Assembly: GCF_000830005.1 (NCBI RefSeq)
Contig: NZ_CP010407.1
Location: 7,452,001 to 7,516,000 of the forward strand
Direction: 5' to 3'
DNA from: Streptomyces vietnamensis
GTDB taxonomy: Bacteria > Actinomycetota > Actinomycetes > Streptomycetales > Streptomycetaceae
Length of the DNA: 64,000 bases
Below are positions 35,076 through 43,841 of the stretch, in pieces. Below the pieces are notes generated by a model. The model ran no database searches. It was not told where the DNA came from and was given only the letters and a program-made list of their open reading frames with translations. A program made the translations under genes and the position numbers. Each line of letters opens with the position of its first letter. Positions within the stretch are counted from its first letter, which is position 1.

Positions 35076-36551
35076 ATGAACCACTGGGGCAAGAGGTGGT
35101 CGCACGTGGCACCGCAAGCAGGGCAACCCAACGACGTACTGGCGGGGTGCCTGGATGAACTCGGATGGAGCCCCAAGGCGCTGGCTCGCAAGCTGAACAG
35201 GGTGTTCGGAGCGGGGACGGTGGCCGAGTCGGCGCCGTACCACTGGCGGGACGCCGGCTCACTACCGCGCTCGCCGTTACCGATGATGGCCGCCTATGTG
35301 CTCTCCCAGGAACTGGGTAGACCTGTCTCGGTGGCAGAACTCTGGCAGGGCCGCGTGGGCGATTCCTCGGCGCTTGTCCCTGCGGACACGGATCTCGCAC
35401 GGCCCTGGACCGTGCAGGGTATGGAGGCGATCGTGGAGGACTGGGTGATGGGAGGGCTCGTCGACCGGCGCCGGTTCCTCGCGATCTCGGGCGCGGGGCT
35501 TCTCGCGATTGTCGCCCAGTACCTCGACGGCACTGCGGGACGCGGCCAGTACGCGCCCCGGATCACGCCGTCCGTGGGCGCCGATCCGCTTGTGGACCAG
35601 GTCGAACAGCACCTGCCCATGCTCTCCGCGCTCGACGACGAACACGGAGGGGCACGTCACCTCCCTTACGTGGGTGCCCAGTTCCGTGCGGTCGGGCTGC
35701 TGATCCGCGAAGGCGGTCATGCTCCCGCCGTCGCGAGCCGCCTCATCCGTGCGCTCGCCGAGATCGGCCAGCTGGCCGGCTGGATGGCCTTCGACGCCGC
35801 CGACCACGGCCTGGCGCAGCGCTACTTCGCCACCGCGCTGCGGGCAGCGCACCAAGTGAACGACTTGCCCCTGTGCGCTCACATCCTCGGCGACCTCTCC
35901 TTCCAGGCGGCCAGCCGGGGCCACCCTGCGGATGCCATTGCCCTCGGCGAGGCCGCCCGCCGAGCCAGCGACGCCGCCCCGCCAGTCGTCCGGGCATCCG
36001 TCCTGTCGCGGCTCGCCTACGCGTACGCCGCTGCCGGCCGGGACAACGACTTCGCCCACACCCGCGGGGCCGCCCGCGAGCTGATCTCCGGCCGGGACGG
36101 TAGCCAGGAGGAGCCTCGCTGGATGTACTTCCTCACCGACAACCACTTGGACTGCCAGGCCGGTTACGGCCTCGTTCAGATGGGCCGCGCGCAGCTGAAG
36201 GCAGGCGGCGGAACGAGGGGACGACGGTTCCTCGCTCAGGGTTCGGAGATGCTCCGCTCTGGAGCGTACGACGTCCCGCGCGGCGACCCCAGTCAGCGCA
36301 GGGCCTTGTTCGAGGGGGCTTGGCTGGCCCTGGGACACAGTGCTCACGGTGACCTGGAGGCGGCCTGCGAGATCGGCCAGATCGCTGCTGACCGACTCGA
36401 CGTGGTGCGGTCGCCTCGCAGTGCGGCCCTGCTCCACCAGCTCGCCGCAGACCTGCGCCGTCGACAGCGCAACTCCCACGTGCGCAGTTTCCTGCCGGCC
36501 CTGGAGCACGCCCTAGCCGAACACGCCCCGTTGACGCCACCTGGCCGTTAA
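35076..36551 (+). CDS. TPR-containing transcriptional regulator
   Basis: A 491-residue protein. The N-terminal 90 residues (CLDELGWSPKALARKLNRVFG ... MAAYVLSQELGRPVSVAELW) match the degenerate XRE-type helix-turn-helix of Streptomyces regulators. A hydrophobic RRRFLAISGAGLLAIVAQYL follows. Residues about 190-470 are helical repeats of TPR type (AIALGEAARRASDAA, SRLAYAYAAAGRDND). Such proteins often sit beside natural-product clusters. It is divergent from the operon and 10 bp upstream of the FAD oxidase gene. Confidence 0.8.
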   Translation: MNHWGKRWSHVAPQAGQPNDVLAGCLDELGWSPKALARKLNRVFGAGTVAESAPYHWRDAGSLPRSPLPMMAAYVLSQELGRPVSVAELWQGRVGDSSALVPADTDLARPWTVQGMEAIVEDWVMGGLVDRRRFLAISGAGLLAIVAQYLDGTAGRGQYAPRITPSVGADPLVDQVEQHLPMLSALDDEHGGARHLPYVGAQFRAVGLLIREGGHAPAVASRLIRALAEIGQLAGWMAFDAADHGLAQRYFATALRAAHQVNDLPLCAHILGDLSFQAASRGHPADAIALGEAARRASDAAPPVVRASVLSRLAYAYAAAGRDNDFAHTRGAARELISGRDGSQEEPRWMYFLTDNHLDCQAGYGLVQMGRAQLKAGGGTRGRRFLAQGSEMLRSGAYDVPRGDPSQRRALFEGAWLALGHSAHGDLEAACEIGQIAADRLDVVRSPRSAALLHQLAADLRRRQRNSHVRSFLPALEHALAEHAPLTPPGR

Positions 36552-36561
36552 GGTCAGGATC

Positions 36562-37515
36562 ATGACCGCAGGGGAACGCGTTGTCGTTGTCGGGGCTGGG
36601 GTGGCAGGGCTCACTACCGCCGTCGTTCTCGCCGAGGCCGGTGCTTCGGTGCACGTGATCGCCGAGCAGGTGCCAGGCGTCACGTCGCTGGCGGCGGGGG
36701 CGATGTGGGGGCCGTACCTGGTCGAACCGAAGGACAAGGTCGACCAGTGGGGACAGCGGTCCCTGGAGATCTTCCGCAAGCTGGCGGAGGACCCGTCTAC
36801 GGGCGTCCGGCTCACCAGCGGCATTGAGGCGTCCCGCACTGCCGAGGCACCGCCGGACTGGGCCACCACGTTGCCCGGCTTCCGGCCGTGCGAGCCGGCC
36901 GAACTGCCGACTGGCTTCACTGCGGGTTACCGGTTCACCGTGCCGCTCATCGACATGCCCGCTTACCTCGACTACCTCCTGCGTCGGCTCGACGCTGCTG
37001 GAGGCACGGTCGAGCGCCGACGCCTGGCCTCGCTCGCGGACGCCGGTCCGGCCCCCGTGATCGTCAATTGCGCGGGATTGGGTGCCCAGGACCTGGTCCC
37101 GGACCCCGACCTTCGGCCCATCCGCGGCCAGCACGTCGTCGTCACCAACCCGGGGCTGACCGAGTTCTTCTCCGAGGACACAGGTCTCTCGTCGGATCTG
37201 CTGTGCTTCTACCCGCACGGTGACACCGTCGTCCTGGGAGGCACAGCCGTCGACGGTGAGGGCGACCTCGCCTCCGACGACAACGCGGCGGCCGACATCC
37301 GGGCCCGCTGCGCCAAGGTCGAGCCTCGCCTTGCCGAGGCACGCGTTCTGGAGCACCGGATCGGCGCTCGGCCAACGCGAGCCACAGTCCGTGTGGAGGC
37401 CGACCGGCAGGAGGACGGCACTCTGGTCGTGCACAACTACGGGCACGGAGGCGCCGGCGTCACGCTCTCGTGGGGATGTGCTGAGGAGACGGGTGCGTTG
37501 CTGACCGCCGACTGA
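36562..37515 (+). CDS. FAD-dependent D-amino-acid oxidase-like enzyme
   Basis: A 317-residue flavoprotein. The N-terminus VVVVGAGVAGLTTAVVLAEAG binds FAD. SLAAGAMWGPY, LRPIRGQHVVV and the C-terminal HNYGHGGAGVTLSWG are the characteristic blocks of D-amino acid oxidases. It oxidises an amino acid to an imino/keto acid with release of peroxide. It is co-directional with the TPR regulator (10-bp gap) and may feed or tailor the cluster product, or simply be a neighbour. Confidence 0.85.
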   Translation: MTAGERVVVVGAGVAGLTTAVVLAEAGASVHVIAEQVPGVTSLAAGAMWGPYLVEPKDKVDQWGQRSLEIFRKLAEDPSTGVRLTSGIEASRTAEAPPDWATTLPGFRPCEPAELPTGFTAGYRFTVPLIDMPAYLDYLLRRLDAAGGTVERRRLASLADAGPAPVIVNCAGLGAQDLVPDPDLRPIRGQHVVVTNPGLTEFFSEDTGLSSDLLCFYPHGDTVVLGGTAVDGEGDLASDDNAAADIRARCAKVEPRLAEARVLEHRIGARPTRATVRVEADRQEDGTLVVHNYGHGGAGVTLSWGCAEETGALLTAD

Positions 37516-37698
37516 CGGAGTGTCCGAAGGAATGCGGCCCACACATGCGCTGCAGGCGACTGTGCCTCATCTTCGCCAGCATGAGATGTGAGACCAGGAA
37601 CAGCTACCTCCTCAGCGGCAAGTCCAGTTGCGGAGGGCGCGTCGCCTGCGATGAAGCGGCGCCGGAACCTGACCTCTGCGACGTTCCTCTGCCCAAGT

Positions 37699-38316
37699 TC
37701 AGCCGACAGGCAGAAGCCGCCGAAGCCAGGGATGGTCGGGCACGATCACGTTGATCGCGCCCGCCAACCAGGCGCGTGCCGGAGCATCGAGCAGCGGCAG
37801 TACAGCTTCGAAGTCGGCCTCGTCCTTGTTCCGGGTCGCCTTGGCCTTGTAGAAGAGCTGGACCTCGGGTACGAGATACGGGATGCCCGTCTTGCTCGTG
37901 CGCCCAAGCCGGTCGATTGGGAGCCGGATTGCCGGGTTACGCCGCGATACCCATTGGGTGCCCTCGGCCTCGTCCAGCATGAGCTGCACGGACCAGGGAG
38001 CCTTCGGCGTGTGGCGGCACCAGATGTCGTGGAGCGGTGGCTGAAGGACCTCTCCAGGACGCCATGGTCGCAGCTCTCCCTGGCCGGGCGGGTCCGCCAC
38101 GTACAGGTCCCAGTCGGCCAGCAGGTCCCGCACGAGGCCTTGGTCGCGCCGGAGGACGAGGACGTCGAGATCACCGTGTGCGCGCAATTCGTGGCCTACC
38201 GCGAGTTCGATCGCGTAGCCACCAGCGATCCACCACGGGAAGTCCGCCTCGGCGAAGATCGTGGCCACATCCTCGGGACGGTCCGGCACCCAGCGTCCCA
38301 ATACCTCAGCAGTCAC
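37699..38316 (-). CDS. aminoglycoside 2''-adenylyltransferase-like nucleotidyltransferase
   Basis: About 205 residues. WWIAGGYAIELAVGHELRAHGDLDVLVLRRDQ is the signature of the PF10706-type nucleotidyltransferase family, with GG and the D-x-D metal site. VPEVQLFYKAKATRNKDEADF is a conserved C-terminal helix. GTG at 38316 is chosen as start. The family includes resistance adenylyltransferases but most members are of unknown function, so resistance to the nearby cluster's product is only a possibility. Confidence 0.75.
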   Translation of the reverse strand: MTAEVLGRWVPDRPEDVATIFAEADFPWWIAGGYAIELAVGHELRAHGDLDVLVLRRDQGLVRDLLADWDLYVADPPGQGELRPWRPGEVLQPPLHDIWCRHTPKAPWSVQLMLDEAEGTQWVSRRNPAIRLPIDRLGRTSKTGIPYLVPEVQLFYKAKATRNKDEADFEAVLPLLDAPARAWLAGAINVIVPDHPWLRRLLPVG

Positions 38317-38552
38317 CCGCCCATACTGCCAGTCACCCGACAGGCGGACGTCAAGGCCAGCGGCGGGTCGGCGGTCTCGTAGAAGAGGCAATGTGCCACT
38401 CCTGCGGACCGGCTGACCTCTGGCAGCGCGGCTCGAACGAGAACACGAACGGGCTGCCGCGGCAGTACATCCCGAGGGGAACCGAGTCGTCCCGGCACAT
38501 CCGCGAGTACCTGGGCGTCGTCTCTGCCGAGCTCAACGGGCGGCTATGTGAA

Positions 38553-38582
38553 ACGCTCGGCTGGGGTATCCCAGCCGAGCGT
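38553..38582. terminator. 13-bp perfect hairpin
   Basis: ACGCTCGGCTGGG pairs perfectly with CCCAGCCGAGCGT around GTAT. It lies 60 bp downstream of the sigma gene stop on the minus strand, so it is most likely its terminator. There is no T run, as is common in Streptomyces. Confidence 0.65.
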
Positions 38583-38641
38583 CTGCATCGACTCTTCGCG
38601 GAGCGAGCAGCGATTCCTGATCCCAGGCCGACAGCTGATGC

Positions 38642-39607
38642 CTACAGGCCGTGGCCGTGGGTCCGGTAGGGAACACCCAGTCGGTCGCCGACCTCTGCCA
38701 GGACATCCGGGCAGAAGTAGTACCAGTGAAGGCGCGTGATGCCCTCGTCGGCTGTTTCCGCGCGCAGGACGTCCTCGACTGCCTCGGGTCCGTCGCTGTC
38801 GGTCGGGGTGGCCCACATCAGCACCAGAGGCTCGCCATCCAGCTCGCGGACTTCGGCGCGCCATCGGACGGACGTCTCCAGGTGGAGTGTGTGGTGCAGC
38901 GAGCCAGCGGCGATCTGATCCCGCCCGACTTCGTGGGCCATCCCGATGACGTCACTGACCGCGTCCTCGACGAAGAGCTTGGCCAGCCTGTCCAGGTCGT
39001 ACGCGGTGAACGCCGTCGCAAGAGCGTCGAGGGTGTCGCGGTCGGGAGCCGCACGGCGGGCGAGCGCGGTGGCCCGGTCCGGGTTGGTGAGCCGTCCGCG
39101 GCCACGATGCAGTGCGGCCTTGACCGCCCCCTCGGTGGTACTGAGCATGGCGGCGATCTCCTTCAGGGGCAGGTCGAAGATATCCTTGAGAACCACAGCC
39201 GCACGTTCCTGGGGTGCCAATAGCGTGGTCATCTCCGCAAGCGCGTCCCGCACCTCAGCCGGGTCGGCGAGGGCAGGTGCTGCACGCTCGGTGGGCTCGA
39301 CGAGAAGCGGCGCGGGACGTCGGACCTGGTCGAGATAGGCGTTCGTGGCGATCCGCACCAGCCAGGCCATCGGGCGCTCGACCTGCTGGTGGGACTGCGC
39401 AGCGCGCGTGAGGGCTCGGGTGAGTGTCTCCTGGACCAGATCCTCGGCGTCCCACATGCTTCCGGTCAGACGACGGCAGTATCCGAACAGCTCACCCCGC
39501 AACGGCTCCAGAGCAACCAGGAACTCACGGCGTGCCGCCTGAGCCGCCGCCAGCAGAGATTGCGGCAGCACGTCGAGCGCGGGAGACAGATCGGGTTCAG
39601 GCGTCAC
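38642..39607 (-). CDS. ECF sigma factor with SnoaL-like C-terminal domain
   Basis: A 321-residue sigma-70 family protein. Region 2 is ELFGYCRRLTGSMWDAEDLV and region 4 is LPLKEIAAMLSTTEGAVKAA. After about residue 185 comes a SnoaL-like domain (DTLDALATAFTAYDLDRLAK ... ITRLHWYYFCPDVL), as in ECF41/SigJ-type factors where the tail regulates activity. GTG at 39607 follows AAGGAGCTGTGAA. A truncated inverted copy with the same upstream region lies at 12832. The gene is divergent from the toxin gene. Confidence 0.9.
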   Translation of the reverse strand: MTPEPDLSPALDVLPQSLLAAAQAARREFLVALEPLRGELFGYCRRLTGSMWDAEDLVQETLTRALTRAAQSHQQVERPMAWLVRIATNAYLDQVRRPAPLLVEPTERAAPALADPAEVRDALAEMTTLLAPQERAAVVLKDIFDLPLKEIAAMLSTTEGAVKAALHRGRGRLTNPDRATALARRAAPDRDTLDALATAFTAYDLDRLAKLFVEDAVSDVIGMAHEVGRDQIAAGSLHHTLHLETSVRWRAEVRELDGEPLVLMWATPTDSDGPEAVEDVLRAETADEGITRLHWYYFCPDVLAEVGDRLGVPYRTHGHGL

Positions 39608-39720
39608 TTCACAGCTCCTTGCATGGTGAACGGCTGTACACACCAGTACGACGCGACAGCCTTCGAGTCCGATACGTAGCCGCGAAAGTGAGCCCGGTCA
39701 CGCCGCGTATGAAAACAAGG
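39020..39720 (-). repeat. inverted repeat copy B: sigma-factor region
   Basis: This is the counterpart of 12719-13376 in opposite orientation, covering the upstream block, ribosome site and first two thirds of the sigma gene. Protein identity between the copies is high across regions 2 and 4. Recombination between them would invert the roughly 26 kb in between. Confidence 0.8.
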
Positions 39721-39746
39721 TGGCTCCTGCTCAAGGGGGAGCCACC
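39719..39746 (-). terminator. hairpin upstream of the sigma gene
   Basis: GGTGGCTCC (39719-39727) pairs with GGAGCCACC (39738-39746). On the minus strand it is followed by TTGTTTTC, so it stops minus-strand transcription entering the sigma gene. It corresponds in position to the hairpin at 12689. Confidence 0.65.
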
Positions 39747-39938
39747 CATACAGTCGAGTACCGTTCTGACCGAGGCTCCAGGGGCCTGGCAGCGCATCAG
39801 ATTCCAGCGGTGATACCGGCCGTGTCTTCGACAGGAACCGGCCACAGATGGTCCGCATGCCCGGCGTGGTGGAGCTCCTCTCCACATCAACGTGTACGGT
39901 CCATCGAACAGCCTGGTGGTCGAGGGCACGGGGGAGTC

Positions 39939-41480
39939 TTGAATCTTCAACACAAGGTCGGGAACTACGTCAACGCCTCGTGGTCCATGGTGCGGCTGCG
40001 GGACCTGATCTACGACATGCTGGGTCTGCTGTTCACGGAGCTCAGCGCTCATGGCGGGATGGCGGGTGACGACAACGCCGGCCGGGCCTTCACCGCCGTC
40101 TACAAGCCGGCGGTGAAGACCGTCTTCGAGGCGGCCGGCCTCGCCCACCAGGTGATGGCGAACGGTGCGGGCGCCATGCTCAAGGCCACCGAGGACTTCC
40201 TCAAGCAGGAGAGCGCGATTGCCGCCTCCCTGCTCGGCCAGAGCGTGGCACCCGACATCGGCGCCCAGCCCTCGAGGCCTGACTGCAACCCTCGTGGCCG
40301 CCACAACGCCGAGGAGCTGCCCGAGGTCGTCGGCGAGACCAGTTGGACCGACCAGTACCTGCTCAGCTCGCGCTTCCACGGCCAGCGGGACAAGCTCCGC
40401 AAGACGGCCAACGCCTGGCGTTCGGCGGCGGGCATCCTGGACGACGCGTACTGGGACTCCGAGAGCGCCTGGCGCACCGCGACCGCCCAGCAGCTCGGAG
40501 AGACCGCCGCGGCCGTCCAGACCTTCTTCACCGTGTTCGTCGGCAAGACGCCACCTCCCTCCGAGGTTGGCGAGGACGAGACCCTGATGGCGAACCTGCC
40601 GTCCGCCTGCCGGATGATCGCCCACGCCTGCGACGCGTACGCGGATCACATCGAAACAGCGCTGAAGAAGATCCCGGATGAGGAAAGCCCCCTGTTCGGC
40701 GAGCCGCTCGCCATCTGGGAACGACCGCAGTTCGGCGGCGAGGGACACGACGGCGGCCTGCATGAGCTCGTCACCAGCGACATGCGTATCGCGCGCCTGG
40801 GGAACATCCCACCGGCGCTCGACAGCTCGCAGGCCAAGGTCCCCATGCCGCAGCCGGACGGGGGCGGATTCCTACCCCTTCCGTCCCTGCCGCCCTTCCT
40901 CGCCCCGCTGATCCGGGTGCCTCTCCTGGTTCCCGTGGGCTACCGGCCGCCGAACGGACCTCGCGTACAGCCGATAGCCCCACCGACACCTCCGGATCCG
41001 CGCTTCCCACCCCTCAGCGCCCCTGAGCAGCAGAACTTCCAGACATGGCTGAACTCGCTGCGCGCCGGAGACGTGTCTGGCGGGAAGCCCGCCGAGGTTG
41101 CCTACCAGAAGCGGGTCGCCGGATACCCCGAGTACGAGGTCCCCATCCCACCCGGCATCAGCCCCAACAGCACCCTGATGGTCGACGGCTTCCGGAACCG
41201 CGACGGCATGGCGATCGAGGCCAAGTACGTCAACAAGCCGAACAAGCCGTGCTACCGCTCGCTCGACGAACTCCGCGCGAGCCACCGGTCCGGCAAGAAG
41301 GACTTCCTGTACGACAAGGACCGCAAGGAGCTGACGAAGTACAACGCCGCTCTCAATGATCCGCGTAACAAGGAGATGCGGGGCGTGGAGACCGTCACCA
41401 ACAACCCGGATTCCGTGGCCTACTGGCGCGTGATGATGGCGGCCTACGGCGTCAAGGGCTACGCCCGATACGTGCCCTGA
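39939..41480 (+). CDS. polymorphic toxin with restriction-endonuclease-fold toxin domain
   Basis: A 513-residue protein. Residues 1-230 form a long helical module (VGNYVNASWSMVRLRDLIYD ... SAWRTATAQQLGETAAAVQT) like WXG/LXG-type heads of proteins exported by type VII secretion. A Pro-rich linker (about 295-350) leads to a C-terminal toxin domain from FQTWLNSLRAGD: AYQKRVAGYPEYEVPIPPG, LMVDGFRNRDGMAIEAKYV with D and E-x-K, and YWRVMMAAYGVKGYARYVP. This matches Tox-REase families predicted to cut DNA. The TTG start at 39939 is tentative. Its immunity gene follows. Confidence 0.82.
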   Translation: MNLQHKVGNYVNASWSMVRLRDLIYDMLGLLFTELSAHGGMAGDDNAGRAFTAVYKPAVKTVFEAAGLAHQVMANGAGAMLKATEDFLKQESAIAASLLGQSVAPDIGAQPSRPDCNPRGRHNAEELPEVVGETSWTDQYLLSSRFHGQRDKLRKTANAWRSAAGILDDAYWDSESAWRTATAQQLGETAAAVQTFFTVFVGKTPPPSEVGEDETLMANLPSACRMIAHACDAYADHIETALKKIPDEESPLFGEPLAIWERPQFGGEGHDGGLHELVTSDMRIARLGNIPPALDSSQAKVPMPQPDGGGFLPLPSLPPFLAPLIRVPLLVPVGYRPPNGPRVQPIAPPTPPDPRFPPLSAPEQQNFQTWLNSLRAGDVSGGKPAEVAYQKRVAGYPEYEVPIPPGISPNSTLMVDGFRNRDGMAIEAKYVNKPNKPCYRSLDELRASHRSGKKDFLYDKDRKELTKYNAALNDPRNKEMRGVETVTNNPDSVAYWRVMMAAYGVKGYARYVP

Positions 41481-41512
41481 CCACCAGCAGCACACGATGA
41501 GGGAGCGAGCGC

Positions 41513-41959
41513 GTGGACGCGTCTGAACTGGCCGAACTCCGCACTATGTATGTCTTCGGACCCGCCGAGGGTTCCACATGGGGCCTGACCTACGAGGGGG
41601 TCGAGGCCGGACTGCGTGAACGGAATACGGACACGTTCATCCGTATCGATGAGGGGGACGAGGGACCCGTTCGCGGGTCCGTCATGCACTTCGGCATCAC
41701 GGTCGGCGAGGAGGAGCTGGAGGGCATGGCCAAGCTGTCCCCGGAAGGCATCGCCGTCGAGGACTGCACGGCCCTTGCCGCAGCGGAGTTCGTCAAGTGG
41801 CTATGGGGCAGCATCGTCCCGGACGGCAGCAGCATCACCTTCAATACGGAGTGGGGCCTTGAAGCCGACCTGCCCGACGCACTCGTCCCGCATGTCCCCC
41901 GCCCACGCCTGGTGGCCACCTTCCTCGCTCATCTCGAAGCCACCGGCGGGCTGGACTGA
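41513..41959 (+). CDS. probable cognate immunity protein
   Basis: A 148-residue acidic protein starting at GTG 41513 behind GAGGGAGCG, 32 bp after the toxin stop and co-directional with it. It shows alternating strands and helices (LRTMYVFGPAEGSTWGL ... TFIRIDEGDEGPVRGSV ... FVKWLWGSIVPDGSSITF). I do not recognise the family. Position, small size and negative charge fit an immunity protein against a basic nuclease. Confidence 0.65.
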   Translation: MDASELAELRTMYVFGPAEGSTWGLTYEGVEAGLRERNTDTFIRIDEGDEGPVRGSVMHFGITVGEEELEGMAKLSPEGIAVEDCTALAAAEFVKWLWGSIVPDGSSITFNTEWGLEADLPDALVPHVPRPRLVATFLAHLEATGGLD

Positions 41960-42019
41960 CAGTGAGCATGCTCACGGGGATCATGGCCACGTGAGCAACA
42001 TGCGAAGGGCGTAGACACC

Positions 42020-43240
42020 ATGACAGAGAAGACCCCGCGAGCCTCGGGCGAAGAGGCTGTTCGCGCGGCCGTCCCAGTTGGCGCGCCGGTCATCCTGAGC
42101 AACGAGCCCGGCTCGTTTGCCTGGAGTGTGCTGGCCAAGCGCCACCCTGCCCTCATCCAGCAGGTACGAGACGCCTTCCCGTACGGCCTCCGGCAGCACG
42201 AGGCGCTCGACGCCCTACTGGACGAGATCACCAACGGTGTCGTCCAACCACTCGCCCCCGCGGACCACGACCACGAGCGCTGGGCGACCTGGGGACAGGA
42301 GTACTTCGGGCGCTCGTGGTACGACGCTCCGTTCCTATGGGCGGAGAGCTACTTCTATCGCAGGCTCCTCGGCGCGGTCGGGTACTTCGATGCCGGCCCT
42401 TGGCAAGGGGTCGATCCCTTCGCGCCGTTCAAACAGGCCGAACTGCGAGGCGACGCGGTGGAAGAGGAACTGCGCGCCCTCGACACGCTCGCGAGCATCC
42501 CAGCCGAGGAGCGGGCCACGGCCCTCCTGCACGCATCGCTCTGGGGCAACCGCGCGGACCTCGGCTTCAGCATCACGGCGGGGAAGTCGGCAGTGGCTGA
42601 CGCCGCGGTCGCGGCGCTGGTTGCCGACGACAGTGCCACGTTGTGGCAGCTCCTGCCCGCCGGCACCTCGGGCACCATCGCCGTTGTGGCCGACAACGCG
42701 GGACGTGAGCTGATTCCCGACCTCGTCCTCATCGACCACCTCCTCGAACACGGGCACGCCGAACGGGTCGTGCTTCACATCAAGCCCTACCCGTACTACG
42801 TCTCCGACGCGATGACCGCGGACGTGGTCGACTGCCTCCGTCGCCTCACCGAGGCGACCGGTGAAGCCCGCCGGATCGGCGGCCGACTTTGGAAGGCCAT
42901 GGCCGCGGGGAGCCTGGAGGCCCGCACCCACCCGTTCTTCTGCGCTCCACTGCCGTACGAGGAGATGCCCGAGGACCTTCGCGTCGAGTTCGCGAGCGAC
43001 ACGCTCACCATCCTGAAAGGCGACCTCAACTACCGCCGTCTGGTGGGCGACCAGCTGTGGCATCCGACCGTGCCGTTCGCCGAGCGAACGGCCTACTTCC
43101 CTGGGCCCGTCGCGGCGCTCCGGACCTTGAAGTCCGATGTCATCGTCGGCCTGGAGCAGGGAACGCTGGAAGCCCTCGAACGGTCCGGGGCTGCTTGGCG
43201 TACGAGCGGTACTCACGCGCTGATCCAAGTGCGCCCGTAG
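42020..43240 (+). CDS. DUF89/ARMT1-family damage-control phosphatase-like protein
   Basis: A 406-residue protein of the DUF89 metal-dependent phosphatase family. The metal-site blocks are TIAVVADNAGRELIPDLVLI and the C-terminal LTILKGDLNYRRLVGD. WGNRADLGFSI is the middle motif with conserved Asn, Arg and Asp. Relatives remove harmful sugar or cofactor phosphates, or were proposed as protein carboxyl methyltransferases. It follows the immunity gene by 60 bp but its role seems unrelated. Confidence 0.85.
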   Translation: MTEKTPRASGEEAVRAAVPVGAPVILSNEPGSFAWSVLAKRHPALIQQVRDAFPYGLRQHEALDALLDEITNGVVQPLAPADHDHERWATWGQEYFGRSWYDAPFLWAESYFYRRLLGAVGYFDAGPWQGVDPFAPFKQAELRGDAVEEELRALDTLASIPAEERATALLHASLWGNRADLGFSITAGKSAVADAAVAALVADDSATLWQLLPAGTSGTIAVVADNAGRELIPDLVLIDHLLEHGHAERVVLHIKPYPYYVSDAMTADVVDCLRRLTEATGEARRIGGRLWKAMAAGSLEARTHPFFCAPLPYEEMPEDLRVEFASDTLTILKGDLNYRRLVGDQLWHPTVPFAERTAYFPGPVAALRTLKSDVIVGLEQGTLEALERSGAAWRTSGTHALIQVRP

Positions 43241-43244
43241 ATCT

Positions 43245-43520
43245 GAGCTCGCGGGCCGACTCCGTATCGCTCGGCGACAACGGATACGACTCCGACCTCA
43301 ACCGCCGCGAACTGTGCAAGGACCGGTCATCTCCGGCAGGGGCGCCCGAGCATCGAGGGGCTGGGCGCGCTTCGTTGCGGCGTCGAGCAGACCTTCGCCC
43401 TCTTCCACCGATTCAAACGCCTCGCTGCCTGCTGGAAACGCCGCTGTGAACTCCACAACGCCTTCATCTCCATCGTCTCCAGCCTCATTTGCTGGAGACG
43501 ACTCAAGAAGGCTCGAACGT
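43245..43520 (+). pseudogene. IS5-family transposase, C-terminal remnant
   Basis: GDNGYDSDLNRREL starts the DDE_Tnp_1-like C-terminal part. After a frameshift, VEQTFALFHRFKRLAACWKR and ELHNAFISIVSSLICWRRLK complete the typical end, including the catalytic Glu. No upstream half and no terminal repeats are present. Confidence 0.85.
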
Positions 43521-43841
43521 GATCGCGTTACGAGCTCTAAACGCGCCCCCGACCGGACTGGACCGCGTAAGTAGGACGGACCGGCCTCACCTCAGAGGCA
43601 TTCAAAATTCAATCAACGTGCCGTCACTCAATTTCGATCTTGGGATCCAGATTGTGAGACTGTCGCGCTTGGGTGACCTTCACAACAACCCGTCCTGCAC
43701 GGATCACGCTTTTCTCCTTGTACGATTAGGCGTAGACAGTGTGTGTCGGCCGACCACCGCGCACCTTAAGCACAAGCTCCTGGCTACTAGCGCCTCGCGG
43801 GCTGGCAGTGGAAACCTCAGTGGCATTTCGATGGAGCGACG
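43521..43841. other. 321-bp intergenic region
   Basis: The sequence is markedly less GC-rich than the rest and has no convincing reading frame. It leads into the ImmA/IrrE gene and presumably holds its promoter. I see no strong hairpin or repeat. Confidence 0.5.

Noticed and set aside
38391..38669. A 92-codon plus-strand frame starting MCHSCGPADLW
   Set aside because: It runs through the terminator hairpin of the sigma gene and overlaps the sigma 3' end; two Cys and no family similarity are not enough.
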